From the NCBI GenBank assembly GCA_020849615.1, contig JADLFW010000036.1:62001-126000 (forward strand): a stretch of 64,000 nt of DNA, written 5' to 3'. The number at the start of each line of letters is the position of its first letter. Position 1 is the stretch's first letter. The stretch comes from Phycisphaerales bacterium. Lineage in GTDB: Bacteria; Planctomycetota; Phycisphaerae; Phycisphaerales; UBA1924. The translations under genes were made by a program, and so were the position numbers. Below the pieces are notes generated by a model. It saw nothing but the letters and a program-made list of their open reading frames with translations, ran no database searches and was not told the DNA's origin. Of this stretch, positions 63,888 to 64,000 are shown piece after piece.

Positions 63888-64000
63888 TTACGACTTCTCC
63901 AGCGTCCACGGCACGTAGCTCATGACCCAGGTGCGGAGATTGGGGTCATCGGCGAGCAGCTCGCGGACAGCGATGCGGATCGGTTCTTCGAGTTCGGGTC
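63888..64000 (-). CDS. C-terminal end of an unknown gene, truncated by the window edge
   Basis: An open minus-strand frame of 36 residues running off the right edge and ending PWTLEKS with TAA at 63888-63890. It has the high third-position C/G of real genes here and a helical, acidic character (ELEEPIRIAVRELLADDPN). Identity cannot be told from this piece. It precedes the secreted-protein gene by 58 bp. Confidence 0.6.
   Translation of the reverse strand, partial: PELEEPIRIAVRELLADDPNLRTWVMSYVPWTLEKS

Overview
The window looks like a chromosomal segment of a high-GC planctomycete, most likely of the Phycisphaerae type. The case rests on gene content: a carboxypeptidase ending in dockerin-like GDGIVDFADY repeats, a beta-helix protein of the type common in that group, an ECF sigma factor coupled to large Ser/Thr kinases, a prepilin-like protein, and both glutaminyl- and glutamyl-tRNA synthetases. 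Genes are tightly packed, mostly with good Shine-Dalgarno sites. I see no insertion sequence, prophage, CRISPR array or rRNA. One tRNA gene (Arg, CCT) is present.

Layout. 0-11.4 kb: two unknown proteins, a secreted M14 carboxypeptidase, a beta-helix protein, gamma-glutamyltransferase (ggt), and a minus-strand set of a secreted redoxin, an ABC ATPase and an ABC permease. 11.7-18.7 kb: an ECF sigma factor translationally coupled to two receptor Ser/Thr kinases, one with WD40 repeats and one with TPRs. Both kinases start with the same Cys/His motif, resembling a zinc-binding anti-sigma domain. The tRNA follows. 18.7-27 kb: two large secreted proteins (one unknown, one a BNR/Vps10-like propeller), a disordered Gln-rich protein and two divergent stand-alone receivers. 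27.2-35.4 kb: a nitrous oxide reduction cluster of the atypical (clade II) kind: diheme cytochrome c, nosZ, nosB-like, nosD, nosF, nosY, nosL and an Rrf2 regulator, with overlapping start and stop codons. 35.4-42.2 kb: a PAS histidine kinase, small membrane and secreted proteins, a double-thioredoxin protein and a metal P-type ATPase. 42.3-48.7 kb: gpsA, carB and a MscS channel. 48.7-54.7 kb: a DNA glycosylase, a glutamine amidotransferase, a prepilin-like protein, a PfkB kinase, a small membrane protein and a membrane-bound SpoIIE-type phosphatase. 54.7-64 kb: a minus-strand run of an OPT transporter, ridA, glnS, a TlpA-like redoxin, a methyltransferase, gltX, a secreted unknown protein and a truncated gene at the edge.

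Together the genes suggest a Gram-negative-type envelope with much secreted and periplasmic redox chemistry, N2O respiration, and layered signalling (sigma factor with kinases, receivers, PAS kinase, SpoIIE phosphatase).

Beyond the genes, the most unusual feature is a dispersed set of short tandem arrays with a 7-bp or 9-bp period. Some sit in frame inside conserved enzymes (carB, ggt), and a separate palindrome sits in frame inside gltX. The strand composition (G versus C) also flips twice across the window regardless of gene direction.
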